From Microbacterium proteolyticum (GTDB taxonomy: Bacteria > Actinomycetota > Actinomycetes > Actinomycetales > Microbacteriaceae): a DNA stretch of 64,000 nt. Below are positions 26,225-35,140 of this stretch, piece after piece (the stretch's first letter is position 1; each line of letters starts with the position of its first letter). The DNA lies in contig NZ_CP121274.1 of assembly GCF_029639405.1 (NCBI RefSeq), forward strand, positions 1,426,001 through 1,490,000, written 5' to 3'. Made by a program: the position numbers and the translations under genes. Below the pieces are notes generated by a model that saw only the letters and a list, made by a program, of their open reading frames with translations, was not told where the DNA came from and ran no database searches.

Positions 26225-27685
26225 ATGTCCCACACCCGAGCCTTTCCCGAGGGCTTCCTCTTCGGCGCGGCGACCGCCGCGTACCAGATCGAGGGGGCCG
26301 CGTTCGAGGACGGGCGCACGGCCTCCATCTGGGACGCCTTCAGCCGGGTTCCCGACGCGGTGATCAACGCCGACAACGGCGATGTCGCGTGCGACCACTA
26401 CCACCGCTACGCCGACGACGTGCAGGTCATGAAGAGCCTCGGCCTCCAGACCTACCGCTTCTCCACGTCGTGGTCGCGCGTGCGTCCCGACGGCGGCGCG
26501 CTCAACCCGAGGGGCGTCGACTTCTACAAGCGTCTCGTCGACGAGCTCCTGGATGCCGGCATCCTCCCGTGGCTGACCCTGTATCACTGGGATCTCCCAC
26601 AGGCTCTGCAGGAACGTGGCGGCTGGACCGTCCGCGAGACGAGCGACCTCTTCGCCGAGTACGCGCTCGACATGCACGACGCCCTGGGCGACCGCGTGAA
26701 CGTGTGGACGACGCTCAACGAGCCGTGGTGCTCGTCGTTCCTCAGCTACACCGCCGGCGCCCACGCGCCCGGTCACTACTCGCAGGCCGAGGGCATGCTC
26801 GCCGCGCATCACCTGCTCCTGGGGCACGGCCAGACCGTCCGCGAGCTCCGCGCCCGCGACGCCTCGCTCAACCTCGGGCTCACGCTGAACCTGACCGTGG
26901 CGGATGCCGTCGACCCCACGAACCCCGCCGACCTCGACGCCGCCCGTCGCATCGACGGCCAGTTCAACCGATGGTTCCTCGACCCGGTGTTCCGGGGCAG
27001 CTACCCGGCCGACATCATCCAGGACTTCCGGAACGTGGATGCCGACGCGGTGAGGCAGTGGCAGGATGCCGTTCGCCCGGGCGACCTCGACGTCATCTCG
27101 ACCCCGATCGACACGCTCGGCGTGAACTACTACCACGGCGAGTACGTCGGTGGCAGGCCGCCGCTCGTGAACCCGCCGGCGGGCGACGCCCCCACGGTGC
27201 GCCCGATCGCGTCGCCGTTCCCCGCGCACGAGAACCTGTACTGGCACGAGCGGGGCCTTCCCCGCACGACGATGGGCTGGGAGGTGCAGCCCGAGGCGCT
27301 GACCGGCCTGCTCGAGCGCGTGAGCGCCGAGTACTCGGCCGAGGCCGGCGTCGCTCTGTACATCACCGAGAACGGTGCCGCCTACGACGACGTGCCCGTG
27401 ACCGAGGACGGCGAGACGCGCGTCCACGACTCCGAGCGCGTGGAGTTCGTGGAGGCGCATCTCGCCGCCGTCCTGGATGCCGTCGAGCAGGGCATCGACG
27501 TCCGTGGCTACTTCTACTGGTCGCTGCTCGACAACTTCGAGTGGGCCTGGGGCTACGAGAAGCGTTTCGGCATCGTGCACGTCGACTACGCGACGCAGGA
27601 GCGCTCCGTGAAGGACTCCGGCCTGGCGTACGCGCGGGTGATCGCGGAGCGGGCGCTGGTTGCGGAGCCCGCGGTGCGGCTGTAG
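26225..27685 (+). CDS. bglC: GH1 beta-glucosidase
   Basis: 486-aa family 1 glycoside hydrolase predicted to split imported cellobiose or short cellodextrins to glucose in the cytoplasm (no signal peptide). The N-terminal signature FLFGAATAAYQIEGA, acid/base Glu166 in TLNEPW and nucleophile Glu382 in YITENG are intact, and the WSLLDNFEWAWGY motif binds the -1 sugar. ATG 26225 is chosen for its GGAAGGA site; ATG 26192, overlapping the cebG stop, would add 11 residues ahead of the conserved start. It is the last gene of the CebR-regulated operon. Confidence 0.9.
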   Translation: MSHTRAFPEGFLFGAATAAYQIEGAAFEDGRTASIWDAFSRVPDAVINADNGDVACDHYHRYADDVQVMKSLGLQTYRFSTSWSRVRPDGGALNPRGVDFYKRLVDELLDAGILPWLTLYHWDLPQALQERGGWTVRETSDLFAEYALDMHDALGDRVNVWTTLNEPWCSSFLSYTAGAHAPGHYSQAEGMLAAHHLLLGHGQTVRELRARDASLNLGLTLNLTVADAVDPTNPADLDAARRIDGQFNRWFLDPVFRGSYPADIIQDFRNVDADAVRQWQDAVRPGDLDVISTPIDTLGVNYYHGEYVGGRPPLVNPPAGDAPTVRPIASPFPAHENLYWHERGLPRTTMGWEVQPEALTGLLERVSAEYSAEAGVALYITENGAAYDDVPVTEDGETRVHDSERVEFVEAHLAAVLDAVEQGIDVRGYFYWSLLDNFEWAWGYEKRFGIVHVDYATQERSVKDSGLAYARVIAERALVAEPAVRL

Positions 27686-27699
27686 CCCGTCAGCCGACG

Positions 27700-27729
27700 G
27701 CGGGGTGCCGTATACCCACGGCACCCCGC
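27700..27729 (+). terminator. Terminator hairpin after bglC
   Basis: Perfect 12-bp stem (27700-27711 with 27718-27729), 6-nt loop, 15 bp past the bglC stop. Likely end of the cebEFG-bglC transcript. Confidence 0.65.
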
Positions 27730-27863
27730 ACCAGCGCTCGTGTTGTCGACTCTTCCCGACCTGGCGAAACAGGTATGGCGACTGGGCGCCCGCTCGAATC
27801 CCCTTCCGAGGACGCTGCGGTCGCGTCGCCGAGGCGGGTGGGACGGAACCGGCCGGCGCCCAG

Positions 27864-29096
27864 TCAGCAGGTGCTCACGTTCGTGACGGCGAACCATCCT
27901 CCGGAGGCGGGGCCGCAGGAGGCGATGCCGGAGCGGACGGTGCTGCCGCTGCTTCCGACCAGTCGTCCGTCGGGGGTGAGGTAGAGGGCGCCGGGTCCGA
28001 GCGTGGAGTTGGCGGGGATGTTCGTGGCGCCGTGGTAGACGACGGAGCTGTCGAAGTAGCCGTACGTTCCGTCGGTGTTTTTGACGGCGAACCATCCTCC
28101 GGAGGCGGGGCCGCAGGAGGCGATGCCGGAGCGGACGGTGCTGCCGCTGCTTCCGACCAGTCGTCCGTCGGGGGTGAGGTAGAGGGCGCCGGGTCCGAGC
28201 GTGGAGTTGGCGGGGATGTTCGTGGCGCCGTGGTAGACGACGGAGCTGTCGAAGTAGCCGTACGTTCCGTCGGTGTTTTTGACGGCGAACCATCCTCCGG
28301 AGGCGGGGCCGCAGGAGGCGATGCCGGAGCGGACGGTGCTGCCGCTGCTTCCGACCAGTCGTCCGTCGGGGGTGAGGTAGAGGGCGCCGGGTCCGAGCGT
28401 GGAGTTGGCGGGGATGTTCGTGGCGCCGTGGTAGACGACGGAGCTGTCGAAGTAGCCGTACGTTCCGTCGGTGTTTTTGACGGCGAACCATCCTCCGGAG
28501 GCGGGGCCGCAGGAGGCGATGCCGGAGCGGACGGTGCTGCCGCTGCTTCCGACCAGTCGTCCGTCGGGGGTGAGGTAGAGGGCGCCGGGTCCGAGCGTGG
28601 AGTTGGCGGGGATGTTCGTGGCGCCGTGGTAGACGACGGAGCTGTCGAAATAGCCGTAGCTGACCGTGGCCGCTGAGGCGGCCGACAAGGCGGCCGAGTT
28701 GCTGGCCCCCGCACTGCTGCTGGTGACGGTACCTGAGCCGCCGACAGCAGGCACGCTGATGGTCGGCAGCGTGTATCGCCCATCCGTGCCCGACACCCCC
28801 GTGGCCGATGTCGATCCGCCGGCGAACGTGTACCCGTTCGACAGGGTGACCGTGATGGATGCGCCGGTCGTCGGTGTGCCGTCCGTCGTCGCGGTCACGT
28901 ACGCGCCGGTGATCGTCGAGCACGCCGTGCCGGAGTAGCTGGCCTGGTTGAACGCCAGCGCGAGCGTGCCCGAGGCCGAGGCCGCCGGGGCCACGGTCGC
29001 CGTCGCGATCACGGGGATGCTCCACGCCGCTCCGGCGAGGATGGTGCGGCGTGCGACGCCGTCGTCGGGCGCGGAGGCGCGCGAGAGGTCGGTCAT
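27864..29096 (-). CDS. Secreted protein with four 66-residue tandem repeats
   Basis: 410-aa exported protein that I do not recognise. A twin-arginine-like signal (VARRTILAGAAWSIPVIATA, cleavage near APAASAS) is of the kind common on Microbacteriaceae surface proteins. About 105 residues follow that resemble a Ser/Thr/Gly-rich beta-sandwich, then four copies of a 66-residue unit opening YGYFDSSVVYHGATNIP and ending GGWFAVKNTDGT, each with one Cys (SGIASCGPAS). The last copy ends TNVSTC. No LPXTG sorting signal or membrane anchor is visible, so it is probably released or held non-covalently. ATG 29096 follows AAGGAG. It is divergent from the poly-G AraC regulator gene, a possible controller. 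Confidence 0.7.
   Translation of the reverse strand: MTDLSRASAPDDGVARRTILAGAAWSIPVIATATVAPAASASGTLALAFNQASYSGTACSTITGAYVTATTDGTPTTGASITVTLSNGYTFAGGSTSATGVSGTDGRYTLPTISVPAVGGSGTVTSSSAGASNSAALSAASAATVSYGYFDSSVVYHGATNIPANSTLGPGALYLTPDGRLVGSSGSTVRSGIASCGPASGGWFAVKNTDGTYGYFDSSVVYHGATNIPANSTLGPGALYLTPDGRLVGSSGSTVRSGIASCGPASGGWFAVKNTDGTYGYFDSSVVYHGATNIPANSTLGPGALYLTPDGRLVGSSGSTVRSGIASCGPASGGWFAVKNTDGTYGYFDSSVVYHGATNIPANSTLGPGALYLTPDGRLVGSSGSTVRSGIASCGPASGGWFAVTNVSTC
27885..28676. repeat. Four tandem 198-bp repeats inside the secreted-protein gene
   Basis: Period exactly 198 bp (unit starts 27885, 28083, 28281, 28479). The copies are identical at nucleotide level by eye until the end of the fourth, where cgaagtag becomes cgaaatag near 28650 and homology stops. 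A multiple of three keeps the frame with any copy number. Such identity implies recent expansion or ongoing homogenisation. Confidence 0.9.
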
Positions 29097-29298
29097 GAGG
29101 GCTCCTTCGGTTCGGGTTCGTAGTGCCGTCATTCATGAAGCCGGGAACGGATGCCATTCCGCTCGTCCGTGTCGCAAGCGCGTGCGCACTGTCGGCGTTC
29201 CGGTGGCGCGGGTGAATCTCCCACGCGATTTCGGGACTGTTCGGGTGACCGCAGCCCCGCTTCCCCCCGATGCCCTCGGGCTGCGGCGACCGCGCCCC

Positions 29299-29304
29299 TA
29301 GAGT
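29299..29304 (+). promoter_or_regulatory. -10-like box of the AraC regulator gene
   Basis: TAGAGT, 43 nt before the ATG at 29348; a GGAGG ribosome-binding sequence follows near 29334-29338. It lies in the region shared with the divergent secreted-protein gene. Confidence 0.35.
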
Positions 29305-29347
29305 GTCCGGACCCGTCCCGGCATCCATCCGACGGAGGTGCACGCCC

Positions 29348-30302
29348 ATGTCCCACTCTCGGTCGCCGTGGCGCGTGCGCCGCGTCCCCCTGGAGGGGCG
29401 CGAGGTCGCGGAGTGGTTCCGCATGCGCGGGTGGACCGCGATCGACGCGGAGGCCGCGGCATCCCATGCCTTCATCGACGAGGCGATCGTGGCGGACGTC
29501 ACGATCCGACGCGTGTGGCACACGGCTCTCGCGCTCTCGCGGCCCGCGTCGGGCGAGACAGAGAGCGACACCCTCGTCGTCCACGTCGCGGGGGCGGGGA
29601 CCGTCCGGATCGGGGACGCCCCGCCCGCAGCCCTCGTGCCCGACGATGTCCTCTTCGTGCCGCGCGGCGAAGCGGTGGCGTACCGCAGCGACGAGCCGAT
29701 CGCGCGGATCGAGATCGATCACGGTGCGCGCGATCGCGCCGGCGACTTGTTCCACGTGCACGGCGAGCTCGTGTCGGCGGTCATGATCACCTCGGCCGTC
29801 AACGCCCTCTTCCACGCCCATGATTCGCGGGGGGGGGGGGGGGGGGGTATTCAGCGCTGCCGACGCAGTGGCAGCCTCGCTCCGAGCGCTGATCGCGGCG
29901 ATCCGCGCCGAGGCTCTCGCCATCGCCAGACCCCGGATGCCGCGCCTCCCGGTTGAGGTCGAGTACGACCGCCTCCATTCTCGCGCGCGCACGATCCTCG
30001 AGGCCGAGGCGGCGCGGCGCGACCTCACGATCGACGCGGTGGCGGAGCGCCTCGGCACGGGGCGCCGGCGCCTCGAGCGCGCCTTCCGCCTGCACGGCGA
30101 GTCGCCCGGAGACGTGCTGCGCGCCTCCCGTCTGCGCCTCGCGCGTGCGTTGCTCGATTCCGATCACGAGCTGCGCGCGCCCGAGATCGCCGACCTCGCC
30201 GGCTTCGCCTCCGCCCGCGCGCTGAAAGACGCGCTGGCGAAGCACGGCGTGACCGTTCCCGGACAGCGCGGAGGAGTACGCTCGCAACGTCGCCGGGAGT
30301 GA
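29348..30302 (+). CDS. AraC-family regulator, out of frame as written at a poly-G tract
   Basis: The N-terminal part (from ATG 29348) encodes a cupin-like sensor (VRIGDAPPAALVPDDVLFVP). After a run of 19 G at 29829-29847 this frame ends at 29956 as a 202-aa product without a DNA-binding domain. The next frame, open to 30302, encodes a clear AraC double helix-turn-helix (LTIDAVAERLGTGRRRLERA; APEIADLAGFASARALKDAL). Removing one G joins them into a normal 317-aa AraC protein with an oligo-Gly linker. So the locus is either a phase-variable gene caught in the off state or a homopolymer sequencing error. The ATG has GGAGG upstream; cebR starts 40 bp after the AraC stop on the same strand. Confidence 0.7.
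29829..29847. repeat. Homopolymer tract of 19 G
   Basis: Nineteen consecutive G at the junction of the sensor and DNA-binding domains of the AraC-type gene. Long poly-G runs are slippage-prone contingency sequences in several bacteria. With 18 (or 15, 21) G the gene is in frame; with 19 it is truncated. Confidence 0.9.
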
Positions 30303-30342
30303 TCCGGCTCACCGTCGCGTCGTTGATCCCGGGAGGAGCCCG

Positions 30343-31356
30343 ATGTCACTGACCCCCGTGCGCGGTGCCGCCACCATCGAAGAAGTCGCCGCTCGGGCGG
30401 GTGTCTCCCGCTCCACCGTGTCCCGGGTCGTCAATGGCTCGACCGCCGTCTCTCCGTCGGCGCTCGAATCGGTCCGCCGGGCGATCGAAGAGCTCCAGTA
30501 CGTCCCCAACCGCGCCGCCCGCTCGCTCGCCAGCCGGCAGACGCGCGCAATCGCCCTGGTCATCCCGGAAGACACCGACCGCTTCTTCGGCGACCCGTTC
30601 TTCGGGTCGATCGTCGCCGGGATCTCGCAGGTGATCGGCGAGTCCGACTACGTGATGAACATGCTCATCGCCACCGACGACGCCAGCGCCAAAGCCCTCG
30701 GCTACCTCCGCGGGGGTAGCGTCGACGGCGCCATCGTCGCCTCGCACCACACCAGCGACACGTTCGTCGACCGCCTGGCCGACACCGTGCCCGTGATCTT
30801 CGGCGGGCGCCCCGCGCGCGTGCGTCCCGCCGACCACTACGTCGACGTCGACAACGTCCAGGGCGGGCGGGATGCCACCCGCTACCTGGTCGACCGCGGC
30901 CACCGCCGAATCGCGACCGTCGCCGGACCCTCCGACATGCCCGCCGGCATCGACCGTCTGCAGGGCTTCCGCGACGTGCTCGCCGAGGCGGGACTGGAGC
31001 CCGTCGCGGTGGAGGACGGCGACTTCACCGAGGCCGGGGGCGCCGACGCGATGCGGAGGATCCTGGCATCCGGCGATCTTCCTGAGGCGCTGTTCGTCGC
31101 GAGCGATCTCATGGCCCGCGGCGCGTACACCGCTCTGCGCGAGCAGGGGCACGAGCCGGGTCGTGACATCGCGATCATCGGCTTCGACGACTCTGCGGTC
31201 GCGACCTCGCTCGTTCCCGCCCTCACGACCGTGCGGCAACCCTCGCGCGACCAGGGGCGGCAGATGGCGACGATGCTGCTCGACGTGCTCGCCGGCCGGG
31301 CGACGGCGAACACCGCGATCCTGCCAACGGAGATCATCGAGCGCGGATCCGCCTGA
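30343..31356 (+). CDS. cebR: LacI-family repressor, CebR type
   Basis: 337-aa LacI/GalR regulator. The N-terminal headpiece has TIEEVAARAGVSRSTVSRVV (about residues 11-30) and a hinge ending AARSLASRQ; the effector domain has IGFDDSAVATSLVPALTTVRQP. CebR of Streptomyces binds TGGGAGCGCTCCCA and is released by cellobiose; sites of that type control the cebEFG-bglC operon 7.6 kb upstream, so this is the expected repressor. ATG 30343 follows GGGAGGAG. It probably shares a transcript with the poly-G AraC gene, whose frame could therefore affect its expression by polarity. No CebR-type site lies directly before it. Confidence 0.8.
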   Translation: MSLTPVRGAATIEEVAARAGVSRSTVSRVVNGSTAVSPSALESVRRAIEELQYVPNRAARSLASRQTRAIALVIPEDTDRFFGDPFFGSIVAGISQVIGESDYVMNMLIATDDASAKALGYLRGGSVDGAIVASHHTSDTFVDRLADTVPVIFGGRPARVRPADHYVDVDNVQGGRDATRYLVDRGHRRIATVAGPSDMPAGIDRLQGFRDVLAEAGLEPVAVEDGDFTEAGGADAMRRILASGDLPEALFVASDLMARGAYTALREQGHEPGRDIAIIGFDDSAVATSLVPALTTVRQPSRDQGRQMATMLLDVLAGRATANTAILPTEIIERGSA

Positions 31357-31460
31357 CCCCGTGAGGTGACGGGCCGGGCGGACGTCGGCGCCAGCCGATA
31401 CTGTGAGCGCTATCGAGCGCGCGGATACCCGAGTCCGCGCCGGTGTCGAGAGGATCGACG

Positions 31461-32048
31461 ATGCGTCGATGGAGAAGCGTCGCCGCCGTTGCCGCGCTGG
31501 TGGCGATCGCGAGCCTGGCCGGATGCGTACCCGAACAGGCGACCCCGGTCGCGTCCGAGACCGCGACGCCGACGGTGACGGTCGCGACGCCGAGCCCGAC
31601 GCCGACACCCACCGCTTCCGAGACGCCGGCGAGCGCCGCCGCCAACATCCCGGCATCCTGCGACGACCTCGGCACCGCGAGCAGCCGCGACGAGACCGTC
31701 GGCGGCCTCACCGCGCAGCACGCCGACGGGTTCGTCCGCCCCTCGCCCCCGAACGCCACGACGAAGCTCTCGTGCAACTGGATCCAGGAAGAAGCCGCGG
31801 CGGTCCTGATCATCATCAGCACCGCGAGCGACGCCGACGTCTCGACCGGCCTCCAGCAGCTGGCATCCGAGGGTTACCAGTGCCAGGCGGCACAGGACTT
31901 CGGGGCGCAATACTGCATGCGCCCCGGCGACGCGGCCACCAGCGAAGACGTCGTCGTCGTGCGTGACGACGTCTGGATCTACCTCGAGACCGTGAACGTC
32001 AACGCGCGGTCCTGGTTGTCGGACATCGCCGCGCAGATCTACGGCTGA
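31461..32048 (+). CDS. Putative lipoprotein, unknown function
   Basis: 195-aa exported protein. A signal peptide ends in a lipobox (SLAGC, Cys at about 22), followed by a Thr/Pro/Ser-rich spacer (about residues 25-60) and a small globular domain with four Cys (near CDDL, SCNW, YQCQ, YCMR) that could form two disulfides. It resembles DUF3558-like actinobacterial lipoproteins only in general layout; I do not recognise the domain. ATG 31461 is favoured over ATG 31443 because GAGAGGA sits 6 nt upstream. It stands alone between cebR and the convergent nhaA. Confidence 0.7.
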   Translation: MRRWRSVAAVAALVAIASLAGCVPEQATPVASETATPTVTVATPSPTPTPTASETPASAAANIPASCDDLGTASSRDETVGGLTAQHADGFVRPSPPNATTKLSCNWIQEEAAAVLIIISTASDADVSTGLQQLASEGYQCQAAQDFGAQYCMRPGDAATSEDVVVVRDDVWIYLETVNVNARSWLSDIAAQIYG

Positions 32049-32060
32049 TCCGCTTCGGGA

Positions 32061-33392
32061 TCAGCTGTCGCGGGGGAGCGGCTGCTGGTACACGTCGGGG
32101 ACGTCGTCGCCGTCGGCATCCACCTCTTCCTCCGCCGCGAGCTGCTTGTAGCGGCGGTTGCGGGTGAGCAGCACGCTGGCCGCCAGCACGGATGCCAGCA
32201 GCGACGCGACCATGATCGCGATCTTCGCGTCGTCGGTGTGCGGTGAACCCGCGGGGAAACTGAGCTCGGCGATCAGCAGCGACACGGTGAAGCCGATCCC
32301 CGCGAGGAGGCCGACGCCCGCGAGGTCGATCCACTTGAGCGCCGGGTCGAGGCGCACCTTCGTTACGAGCGTGAGCAGACGGACTCCGAGCAGGATGCCG
32401 ATGGGCTTTCCGAGCACGAGACCCGCGACGACGCCGATGGTGACGGGGTCCTGGATGGCGCGGAGCAGGCCCTCGCCGCCGCCGATCGCGACGCCGGCCG
32501 CGAAGAACGCGAAGATCGGCACGGCGATGCCCGCGGACAGGGGGCGGAAGCGGTGCTCGAACTGCTCGGCGAGATCCATGCCGCGGATCTCGGGCTTCCG
32601 CTTCGACGCGGCCACCGGGATCGTGAACGCCAGCGCGACGCCCGCGATCGTCGCGTGGACGCCCGACGCGTGGAGGAACGCCCACGCCGCGAAACCGATC
32701 GGCAGCAGCACGACCCACGCCGCCCACGCGTTGCGGGCGAACCAGGCGCGGCCGAGGTGCGCGATCGTGCCGTAGACCACGACCAGCACCGCGAAAACGG
32801 CGAGGGGGACGAGCGCGATGTCGCTCGTGTAGAACAGCGCGATGATCGCGATCGCGATGAGGTCGTCGACCACCGCGAGGGTGAGCAGGAAGATGCGAAG
32901 CGGCCCGGGCAGATGCGAACCGACGAGCGCGAGCACGGCGACGGCGAACGCGATGTCGGTCGCGGCGGGGATCGCCCAGCCGGCGAGCAGGCTCGGCTGC
33001 GACGCGACGACGGCGACGTAGATGAGCGCGGGAACCGCGACACCGGCCGCAGCCGCGGTGATCGGCACGATCGCGGTGCTGAAGCGCCGGAGGCTTCCCA
33101 CCACGATCTCGCGCTTGAGCTCCAGCCCGACCATGAAGAAGAAGATCGCCAGCAGCCCGTCGGCCGCCCACGCGCCGACACTCAGCTCGAGGTGCCACGG
33201 CTCGTACCCGAAGCGCAGGTCGCGCAACGCGAAGTACGCGTCCGCGGCGGGGGAGTTGGCCCAGATGATCGCCGCGATCGCAGCGACGACGAGCAGCATC
33301 CCGCCGACCGACTCGCGGCGCAGCACGGTCGTGACGCGGTGGACTTCGCGGTAGCCCGGCCAGCTCGGCGCGCGCGTGTGGGTCTCGGTCAT
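32061..33392 (-). CDS. nhaA: Na+/H+ antiporter NhaA
   Basis: 443-aa multi-pass antiporter that expels Na+ in exchange for protons and helps pH and salt homeostasis. The [12 protein letters not shown] helix and [12 protein letters not shown] carry the essential Asp residues of the family; [13 protein letters not shown] and [12 protein letters not shown] are further signatures. The C-terminus has a short acidic extension. It is longer than the E. coli protein (388) because of N- and C-terminal tails, usual for actinobacteria. The gene is monocistronic, convergent with the lipoprotein gene, and followed upstream by a repeat-rich intergenic region. Confidence 0.92.
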   Translation of the reverse strand: MTETHTRAPSWPGYREVHRVTTVLRRESVGGMLLVVAAIAAIIWANSPAADAYFALRDLRFGYEPWHLELSVGAWAADGLLAIFFFMVGLELKREIVVGSLRRFSTAIVPITAAAAGVAVPALIYVAVVASQPSLLAGWAIPAATDIAFAVAVLALVGSHLPGPLRIFLLTLAVVDDLIAIAIIALFYTSDIALVPLAVFAVLVVVYGTIAHLGRAWFARNAWAAWVVLLPIGFAAWAFLHASGVHATIAGVALAFTIPVAASKRKPEIRGMDLAEQFEHRFRPLSAGIAVPIFAFFAAGVAIGGGEGLLRAIQDPVTIGVVAGLVLGKPIGILLGVRLLTLVTKVRLDPALKWIDLAGVGLLAGIGFTVSLLIAELSFPAGSPHTDDAKIAIMVASLLASVLAASVLLTRNRRYKQLAAEEEVDADGDDVPDVYQQPLPRDS

Positions 33393-33510
33393 GGCATCCC
33401 TTCCAGGGGTCGATCGACTCATTCGTCGACCAGACTTCCCGACACGCCTCATCCAGTTTACCGGGACGGCCCGGGTGATCGGTGCGGGACGGTGGTGCCG
33501 CGGTGGCCCA

Positions 33511-33582
33511 TTTCACGTGATCCGGCCGAGCGCACGGCTCCCGGCCGCGTCGCGTCGTGTGCGGTCGCCCAGTTCACGTGAA
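33511..33582. repeat. TTCACGTGAA-bounded palindromic element, copy 1
   Basis: Outer arms TTTCACGTGATCCGGCCGAG (left) and GTTCACGTGAAAC (right) enclose GAGCGCAC and GTGTGCGGTC, which pair as inverted repeats. A close relative lies at 50304-50373. The ends share the TTCACGTGAA core of the ParB site parS, but with only 12 of 14 consensus bases at best. Confidence 0.6.
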
Positions 33583-33630
33583 ACGGCTCCCCGCGCCGCG
33601 CACCGTCGCCGGGCCCCGCGCCGGGCTGTG

Positions 33631-33710
33631 CCGAGCGCATACGATCCGGTCGAGCGCACATGTCCTGGCCGTCCAGAGCGTGCGCGCTCGACCCGAACGT
33701 GTGCTTTCGA
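33631..33710. repeat. 80-bp palindromic element, copy downstream of uraA
   Basis: Begins CCGAGCGCATACGATCCGG and ends CCCGAACGTGTGCTTTCGA; the two ends are imperfect inverted repeats. It matches 35141-35220 at 63 of 80 positions in the same orientation, so the permease gene is bracketed by direct copies. Confidence 0.65.
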
Positions 33711-33768
33711 CGGCAGCGCGTGACCGCGGCGGACGCGCCGGACGCGGCGGATGCCGGGCGCCCGCGCG

Positions 33769-35106
33769 TCAGGACGGGTCGCCGCCCAGCGGGCCGACCG
33801 CGGGGATCGGACCGCCGTCGTCGGCGCCGGTCTTGCGGGCGCGCGCGATCGCGTTGCCGAGGTGGTAGATCACGAGGGCGGCGACGGCGCCGAGCACGAT
33901 CGCGCCGAGCTGGAAGTCGCCCCATTGCATCGTGAATCCGGCGATCGCGAGCACCAGCGCGACGGCGCCGGTGTACTGGTTCACGGGGCGCGAGAAGTCG
34001 ACGCGGTTGTCGACCCAGATCTTGATGCCGATGATCCCGATGAGGCCGTACAGCGCGGTCGTGACACCGCCGAGCACTCCCGGCGGGATGGTGTTGAACA
34101 CCGCTCCGACCTTCGGCGACAGGCTCAGCACGATGGCCGTGAGACCGGCGACCCAGTACACCGCGGTCGAGTACACGCGGGTGGCGGCCATGACGCCGAT
34201 GTTCTCGCCGTACGTCGTGGTGCCCGACCCGCCGAAGGTTCCGGCCAGCGTGGTGGCGACGCCGTCGGCGATCAGCGCACGTCCGGTGGAGCGGTTGGCC
34301 GTGGCATCCGTCATCGCCGCGACACCCCGCACGTGCCCGACGTTCTCGGCCACCAGCACCAGCACGACGGGGAGGAACATCGCGATGACCGACCACGTCT
34401 GCGGCGTCGTGAAATCGGCGAGGTGGAACTCCGGCAGGCCGATCCACGGCGCGGCCTCGACGGGCGCGAAGTCGATGAGCGTCTCACCCGTCCCGGCCTG
34501 GATCAGGACCGTCGCGACGTAGCCGACGATGACGCCGAGGAAGATGGAGATGCGCCCGAGGAACCCGCGGAACAGGACGCTGAACAGGATCACGGCAACG
34601 AGCGTGATCGTGCCGGGGAGCGGCTGCAGCTGGAAGTTCGACCACGCGACGGGGGCGAGGTTGAAGCCGATAAGGGCGACGATGGCGCCCGCGACGACCG
34701 GCGGCATGACCTTGTCGACCCAGCCGAGGCCGGCGAACTGCACGACGACCCCGATGAGCGCGAGCAGGATGCCGACCGCGACGATGCCCGCGAGAGCCGA
34801 TCCCGTTCCGCCGATCGCGGTGGCGGCGGTCACCGGCGCGATGAACGCGAACGACGAACCGAGGTAGCTGGGGAGCCGGTTTCGGGTGACGAGCAGGAAC
34901 AGCAGCGTCCCGAGACCCGAGAACAGCAGCGTCGTCGACACCGGGAAGCCGGTGAGCACAGGGACGAGGAAGGTCGCCCCGAACATCGCGATCACGTGCT
35001 GCAGCCCGATCGCGATCGTCGCGCCCCAGTTGAGGCGCTCGCCCGGTGCGACGACCGCTCCGGCCTCGACGGTGCGCCCGTTGCCGTGCAGCTTCCACTG
35101 GAACAT
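33769..35106 (-). CDS. uraA: Uracil/xanthine permease family (NCS2) transporter
   Basis: 445-aa membrane protein of the NAT/NCS2 family, a proton-coupled nucleobase importer. It has about 14 hydrophobic segments; VAENVGHVRGVAAMT and the GTFGGSGTTTYGENIGVMAATRV stretch contain the family's substrate-binding Glu and the signature repeat. Family members of this type carry uracil (UraA) or, in other branches, xanthine or uric acid; UraA/RutG-like is most likely from the GENIGV motif. ATG 35106 has GAGGAG upstream. purC lies next upstream on the same strand, 146 bp away, but the 80-bp repeat between them argues for separate units. Confidence 0.8.
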   Translation of the reverse strand: MFQWKLHGNGRTVEAGAVVAPGERLNWGATIAIGLQHVIAMFGATFLVPVLTGFPVSTTLLFSGLGTLLFLLVTRNRLPSYLGSSFAFIAPVTAATAIGGTGSALAGIVAVGILLALIGVVVQFAGLGWVDKVMPPVVAGAIVALIGFNLAPVAWSNFQLQPLPGTITLVAVILFSVLFRGFLGRISIFLGVIVGYVATVLIQAGTGETLIDFAPVEAAPWIGLPEFHLADFTTPQTWSVIAMFLPVVLVLVAENVGHVRGVAAMTDATANRSTGRALIADGVATTLAGTFGGSGTTTYGENIGVMAATRVYSTAVYWVAGLTAIVLSLSPKVGAVFNTIPPGVLGGVTTALYGLIGIIGIKIWVDNRVDFSRPVNQYTGAVALVLAIAGFTMQWGDFQLGAIVLGAVAALVIYHLGNAIARARKTGADDGGPIPAVGPLGGDPS

Positions 35107-35140
35107 GGTTCTCCTCGCGATGGGGGGTGGGGGATGGATG

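Larger units (their letters stand above)
33393..33768. other. Repeat-rich intergenic region between nhaA and uraA-like gene
   Basis: 376 bp without a credible gene. It contains a 72-bp imperfect palindrome bounded by TTCACGTGA (33511-33582) and an 80-bp element (33631-33710) that recurs at 35141-35220. The rest is GC-rich; the nhaA promoter should lie in 33393-33510. Confidence 0.6.

Noticed and set aside
27660..28676. Long open frame on the plus strand across the tandem repeats, Gly/Ala/Asp-rich
   Set aside because: It is antisense to the repeat protein; the 198-bp period is a multiple of three, so several frames stay open by construction. No ribosome-binding site or domain supports it.
33572..33585. 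parS site (AGTTCACGTGAAAC)
   Set aside because: Only 12 of 14 consensus bases match, no parAB or oriC genes are near, and the word is part of a dispersed palindrome family. Kept only as a similarity within a finding.
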